Part shown: positions 44,369-47,483 of the stretch, piece by piece
Layout of the letters: each line of letters opens with the position of its first letter
Numbering within the stretch: the stretch's first letter is position 1
From: Candidatus Poseidoniales archaeon
Lineage (GTDB): Archaea; Thermoplasmatota; Poseidoniia; Poseidoniales; Poseidoniaceae
Direction of reading: 5' to 3'
Assembly (NCBI GenBank): GCA_003602475.1
Contig: QQSC01000001.1
Location: forward strand, 9,800-57,282
Length of the DNA stretch: 47,483 bases
Notes under the pieces: generated by a model
The model's input: the letters and a program-made list of their open reading frames with translations, nothing else
The model's database searches: none
Told to the model about the DNA's origin: nothing
Program-made: the position numbers and the translations under genes

Positions 44369-44784
44369 CGTTCTACCCCGCCACCCTTCAGGAACTCATC
44401 GACGAATTCCAAGAGATGGACGACAAACGTGAACGCTTGGAATACCTCTTTGAATTGGCCGACGAGGTCAACGAGTTTCCCACCTCACAGTGGTCGGATC
44501 TTTCCCGAGTCAGAGGTTGTCAATCCGAGGCTCATGTTCATGTGGATGTTGCTGAGGGGCTCATCCACTTCCAGGCGGGAGCCGATGCCAAACTCGTTCA
44601 GGGGCTCATGGGTGTGCTCACGCTTGCCCTTGAGGGACTCGCCCCCGCCCAAGCCTTGGCCATTCCTCCAGACTTTGCTCAGGAGATGGGACTCACCAAC
44701 ACCCTTACGCCGAGCAGGTCGAACGGTTTTCGGAACATGTTTGACAAGGTAATGTCTGAAATACGAGGGCAAACCGAGGGATGA
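44365..44784 (+). CDS. sufE: Sulfur acceptor SufE
   Basis: Accepts persulfide sulfur from SufS and passes it to SufB. The catalytic Cys is in SRVRGCQSEAHV; the family core is LQELIDEFQEMDDKRERLEYLFELAD at the N-terminus. 139 aa is typical. ATGA overlaps at both ends. SufE is mainly bacterial; its presence beside SufS in an archaeon is uncommon (family knowledge). Confidence 0.92.
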   Translation: MTFYPATLQELIDEFQEMDDKRERLEYLFELADEVNEFPTSQWSDLSRVRGCQSEAHVHVDVAEGLIHFQAGADAKLVQGLMGVLTLALEGLAPAQALAIPPDFAQEMGLTNTLTPSRSNGFRNMFDKVMSEIRGQTEG

Positions 44785-45104
44785 ACATGGTCACAAAAGA
44801 AGCCGTCATTGAGCAACTGGACGAGGTTGAAGACCCCGAACTGGAACTTTCCATCGTTGAACTCGGTCTTGTTTATGACGTCCGTATCGAAGACAAGGAA
44901 GACGGAAAACACGCAGAGGTTGACATGACACTCACTTCTCCGGGTTGCCCGGCCGCCCCAGAAATCATGGCAGCTGCACACCGAGCCGCTCTTAATGCCG
45001 AAGGATTGGATTCGGTTCACATCAATTTGGTGTGGGCGCCACGATGGGACCCGAAGGTCCACGCCAGCGAAGACGCTCGCATGGACATGGGCATCTGGGA
45101 TTGA
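44781..45104 (+). CDS. sufT: SufT-like MIP18/DUF59 protein
   Basis: A 107-aa DUF59 protein implicated in Fe-S cluster maturation: EDPELELSIVELGLVYDVRIE, TLTSPGCPAAPEIMAAAHRA with the conserved Cys, and a C-terminal VWAPRWDPKVH. Last gene of the suf operon, coupled to sufE by ATGA. Confidence 0.88.
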   Translation: MNMVTKEAVIEQLDEVEDPELELSIVELGLVYDVRIEDKEDGKHAEVDMTLTSPGCPAAPEIMAAAHRAALNAEGLDSVHINLVWAPRWDPKVHASEDARMDMGIWD

Positions 45105-45148
45105 ATCCTCACCGCCTCGCATGGACAGGACGTCCCGTTATCTACGCT

Positions 45149-45667
45149 TCACTTTAGAATCGTACCGATACTCCGGGCTGCTTGTTCAAGGTCTGATTGT
45201 GAGAATTTTCGGTCGGTGCCAATGACCATGTTGTCGATTGAAAGGTAACGTTTCTTGAATATCAAGAGGGTTGAATTGAATCCTGTCGTGATGCTGTCTG
45301 CTCGGATCACATTCACCATGTCGGTTCCGCTTTCAAAGAAATAGAGTGAATAATTCCGAACGTCCATGATTACGCGCCTGTTCGTAACCACGAGTTTCAC
45401 TTTCTGCTTGAATCCTAGAACACTCAAGATCATTGAGGCCACCGAGTTAATCACACGCAGAATTGGATTGGAATTGGTGTGTTGAAGGAGGCCGCTGAAT
45501 TCATCAGTCACAACCTCACCTGCTTCCAGCCAAGGGTAGACAACATTCGAACTCGCAGGGGTAGGTGTTGCAACGAGCGTTTCTTCCACGGTTCCGGAAG
45601 ATTCAACCGGGATCCATTCGTTACCATTCCATTGAAATTTTCCATCTTCGCTTAGCTGTGGAGTCAT
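45149..45667 (-). CDS. PH-like domain protein with N-terminal Trp motif, low GC
   Basis: A 172-aa protein. It starts with a short motif LSEDGKFQWNGNEWIPV, then a Pro/Thr linker, then a PH-like beta domain (VVTDEFSGLLQH, VKLVVTNRRVIMDVRNYSLYFFE, TLLIFKKRYLSIDNMVIG) and a final helix. The DGKFQWNG-EWIP motif resembles short display modules in archaeal membrane-associated proteins. The gene is visibly richer in A+T than its neighbours. Start is ATG at 45667, supported by the TATA box; the longer frame begins with TTG at 45688. Confidence 0.68.
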   Translation of the reverse strand: MTPQLSEDGKFQWNGNEWIPVESSGTVEETLVATPTPASSNVVYPWLEAGEVVTDEFSGLLQHTNSNPILRVINSVASMILSVLGFKQKVKLVVTNRRVIMDVRNYSLYFFESGTDMVNVIRADSITTGFNSTLLIFKKRYLSIDNMVIGTDRKFSQSDLEQAARSIGTILK

Positions 45668-45686
45668 GGTTTTGACATATTTTTTC

Positions 45687-45694
45687 AATATTTA
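45687..45694 (-). promoter_or_regulatory. TATA box of the PH-like gene
   Basis: TAAATATT on the minus strand about 24 nt before the ATG at 45667, within an A+T-rich stretch (45670-45730). Confidence 0.5.
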
Positions 45695-45755
45695 GTGTTA
45701 TGCATCATAAATAATCATCAAAATTGGGATAAACGTTCTCGATGGGGGGTTGGGT

Positions 45756-46871
45756 TCAGCGCTTGACGACGATGGTCAACACGTCGCCGTCCTGCAACCG
45801 GTGCTCCAGCCCAACACGCTGATCGTCAAACTTGGCACTTGGGCCACGAATTCGAGCAAAACGGAACTTTCGAACAAAGTCCCTGTGGAGTTTGATGCAG
45901 ATGTTCTCAACGGTTGAATCGTCCTTGACAATGAGCGGTTCTTCCATGTCAGCTTCTTGACCCTGAGGTTTGAGGTACACCCTCATGAATCCAAGGTTGT
46001 TGTAAATGAAATCCTTGAGTTCATCCAAACCGATGTCCTTGAACGCGGAGATGTTCATGATGGGCCATTCCTGCGGGAGGGCAGAACGTGCACGGGCGAT
46101 GTCGTGCTCGGTGGCGATGTCAATCTTGTTGACCGCAATGACTGCCTTTTCGTAGACCCGGTTTCCTGCCAAAGCGTCCACGATTTGCTCTGCTGTGGAA
46201 TTTTCTCGAAGCGTCACGAGCGCAGAGGTAAAGCCAAACGTGCGGATGATGGCAGCAATCTCCTCCTCCTCAAGGTGGGTTTGTTCCACAGTGCTCCGAA
46301 TTTCAATTCCGCCTCGCTCCGTTCGTTTGATGAACACGGGAGGCTTAACTTCGTTGAGCCGCAATCCGGCGTTGTGCAACTCCCGATGGAGGACATTGAA
46401 GTGACCGTCTTGGAACGGGTCAACGATGTACAGCACCATGTCGGCGCTGCGAATCACGTTGAGGATTTCACGACCCCGTCCCTTCCCCTCTGCAGCGCCT
46501 TTGATCAAACCGGGCAGGTCAAGAATCTGAATTTTGGCACCACGATGCTCCATCACACCGGGAATGCAGGTGAGGGTGGTGAAGGCATAGCCGCCGGTTT
46601 CGGAGTGCGCATCGGTGACCTTGGAGATTAGAGTGGACTTGCCGACCGAAGGAAATCCAACCAGGGCCACGGTGGCGTCGCCGGACTTTCGAACTTCAAA
46701 CCCCTTGCCGCCGCCACTGGCTTTTGAGTGAGCGGCAGTTTTCTCTTCCTTGAGTTTGAGTTGGGCGATTTTTGCCTTCAACTTCCCAATGTGGGCGTTG
46801 GTGGCCTTGTTTTTCTGGGTCTTGTCAATCTCGGCGCGAATCAATTCGATTTGCTCCTTGATCGTCGCCAC
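45756..46871 (-). CDS. DRG-family GTPase (OBG/HflX superfamily) with TGS domain
   Basis: Ribosome-associated GTPase. N-terminal helical hairpin TIKEQIELIRAEIDKTQKNKAT, G1 GFPSVGKST, switch I with GYAFTTLTCIPG, G3 DLPGLIKGAAEGKGRG, G4 VNKIDIA, G5 NISAF, then a C-terminal TGS domain ending HRLQDGDVLTIVVKR. 371 aa is the normal DRG length. I chose GTG at 46871 because homology begins exactly there and GGAGGG lies a few nt upstream; an ATG at 46913 would add 14 atypical residues. Confidence 0.93.
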   Translation of the reverse strand: MATIKEQIELIRAEIDKTQKNKATNAHIGKLKAKIAQLKLKEEKTAAHSKASGGGKGFEVRKSGDATVALVGFPSVGKSTLISKVTDAHSETGGYAFTTLTCIPGVMEHRGAKIQILDLPGLIKGAAEGKGRGREILNVIRSADMVLYIVDPFQDGHFNVLHRELHNAGLRLNEVKPPVFIKRTERGGIEIRSTVEQTHLEEEEIAAIIRTFGFTSALVTLRENSTAEQIVDALAGNRVYEKAVIAVNKIDIATEHDIARARSALPQEWPIMNISAFKDIGLDELKDFIYNNLGFMRVYLKPQGQEADMEEPLIVKDDSTVENICIKLHRDFVRKFRFARIRGPSAKFDDQRVGLEHRLQDGDVLTIVVKR

Positions 46872-46943
46872 GCCAAACCCTCCCGTATGCGCCTTCAGCG
46901 GACCGTTCTTCAAGCCTCTTACGGCTCGCCTTCCACAGGCTGT

Positions 46944-47483
46944 TCAATTTACGGGGTCCTTCCGTGTTGCGACCGCCAAGAAAATCCCCATCAGGGCTCC
47001 AATCATTCCCAATGCTGGGACTGCCGGGGTCTCCGTCTCCACTTCTTCGCCGTCGCATGCCGTCCCAATCCCGTCGTTGTCCACGTCGGCCTGGTCGCTG
47101 TTTGAGATGTTGGGGCAGTTGTCCGTGAGGTCCGCAACACCGTCCCCGTCGTCATCAGCATCGCTGTTGTCGCCAATCCCATCTCCGTCGGTATCGGTGG
47201 TTTCGTTTTGGTCCAACGGGAAGGCATCGTCGGTGTCGTTCATGCCATCGTTGTCGTCGTCGTTGTCGCTGTTGTCTCCGATGCCGTCTTGGTCGTGGTC
47301 TGAGGATTCGTTGGCGTTGGTTGGGAACACATCCGCATCGTTGAGGGTGCCGTCCCCGTCCATGTCTTCGTCGCAAACGTCCCCGAGCGTGTCGTTGTCA
47401 AGGTCGCTCTGGTTGGTGTTGCTGGTGTTTGGACAGTTGTCGTTGCCGTTGGTGACGTTGTCTCCATCAGCGTCAACCACTGC
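46944..47483 (-). CDS. C-terminal part of a thrombospondin type 3 repeat surface protein, truncated by the window edge
   Basis: The frame is open to the window end, so the N-terminus is missing; at least 179 residues are visible. They form tandem TSP3 calcium-binding repeats (DxDxDGxxDxxDNCP pattern; DNCPNTSNTNQSDLDND, DNCPNISNSDQADVDND). A C-terminal PAVPALGMIGALMGIFLAVATRKDP follows: a Pro-rich start, one hydrophobic helix and basic residues, resembling an archaeal CTERM-type sorting/anchor tail. Probably an exported, calcium-stiffened cell-surface protein (inference). Confidence 0.85.
   Translation of the reverse strand, partial: AVVDADGDNVTNGNDNCPNTSNTNQSDLDNDTLGDVCDEDMDGDGTLNDADVFPTNANESSDHDQDGIGDNSDNDDDNDGMNDTDDAFPLDQNETTDTDGDGIGDNSDADDDGDGVADLTDNCPNISNSDQADVDNDGIGTACDGEEVETETPAVPALGMIGALMGIFLAVATRKDPVN
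47040..47480 (-). repeat. Tandem repeat DNA encoding TSP3 calcium-binding repeats
   Basis: Imperfect tandem GAC/GAT-rich repeat coding for Asp/Asn/Gly-rich TSP3 units. It explains Thr/Arg-rich shadow frames on the same strand. Confidence 0.7.

Noticed and set aside
47040-47480. Regularly spaced repeats that could suggest a CRISPR array
   Set aside because: The repeats are codon-phased, imperfect and encode TSP3 calcium-binding units; no spacer structure or cas genes.
1-47483. Mobile elements, integrases, prophage or rRNA genes
   Set aside because: None seen on reading all frames; gene content is housekeeping and membrane-related throughout.

Overview
The window looks like a chromosomal segment from a planktonic euryarchaeon of the Marine Group II / Poseidoniales type. 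This assignment is inferred from gene content and signals, not from a database search. Archaeal markers are the archaeal-type PheS, a CTP-dependent riboflavin kinase (RibK), an archaeosine-type tRNA-guanine transglycosylase, a DRG-family GTPase with a TGS domain, a tRNA-Thr without encoded CCA, and TATA boxes about 24-30 nt upstream of start codons. Mixed in are genes of bacterial or eukaryotic flavour: an RhlE-like RNA helicase, an RsuA-type pseudouridine synthase, polyphosphate glucokinase, SufS/SufE, and a mitochondrial-type citrate synthase. Base composition is roughly 55% GC and coding density is very high. I see no CRISPR array, insertion sequence, integrase or rRNA.

Layout, left half. 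163-1623 (-): RNA helicase with an RGG-repeat tail. 1882-2622 (+): polyphosphate glucokinase. 2747-5299 (+): secreted, membrane-anchored subtilase. 5409-7250 (+): internally duplicated membrane protein. 7359-9361 (+): pseudouridine synthase and an aminoketobutyrate-ligase-like enzyme. 9363-11112 (-): two small membrane proteins and a DUF309 protein. 11216-15650 (+): a translationally coupled trio made of a DUF835 protein, a DnaA/Hda-like protein with a broken P-loop, and a YkgJ cysteine-cluster protein. 15751-16917 (+): citrate synthase. 16905-18161 (-): an anomalous glycerophosphodiesterase-like protein. 18189-20454 (+): PAP2/AUR1-like membrane phosphatase and TatC. 20420-23583 (-): PHP phosphoesterase, a membrane protein, FolD, a DUF2892-like protein and tRNA-Thr(UGU).

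Layout, right half. 23679-26890 (+): class I aminotransferase, a zinc-ribbon membrane protein and PheS. 26984-27892 (+): two YbjQ-like proteins. 27893-28348 (-): acidic hypothetical. 28423-28887 (+): RibK. 28879-31442 (-): TruA, a helical-repeat protein and a PH-domain membrane protein. 31511-39327 (-): a probable operon of TgtA, two ABC ATPases, two ABC-2 permeases and a lipocalin-like protein. 39378-39842 (-): NifU-domain protein, divergent from a compact SUF operon, sufCBDSE-sufT (39978-45104, +). 45149-46871 (-): a lower-GC PH-domain gene and the DRG GTPase. 46944-47483 (-): the C-terminal end of a thrombospondin-type-3 repeat surface protein.

Many genes are coupled by ATGA or GTGA overlaps with Shine-Dalgarno sequences. 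First genes of transcription units mostly have a TATA box about 24-30 nt from the start codon, which predicts leaderless mRNAs. The most unusual items are the DUF835 / DnaA-like pseudo-ATPase / YkgJ module, the glycerophosphodiesterase that lost its first catalytic His-Arg in place yet ends in a GHRG tail, the TgtA that lost zinc-ligand cysteines, and an ABC permease with a calcium-binding-type extracytoplasmic loop.
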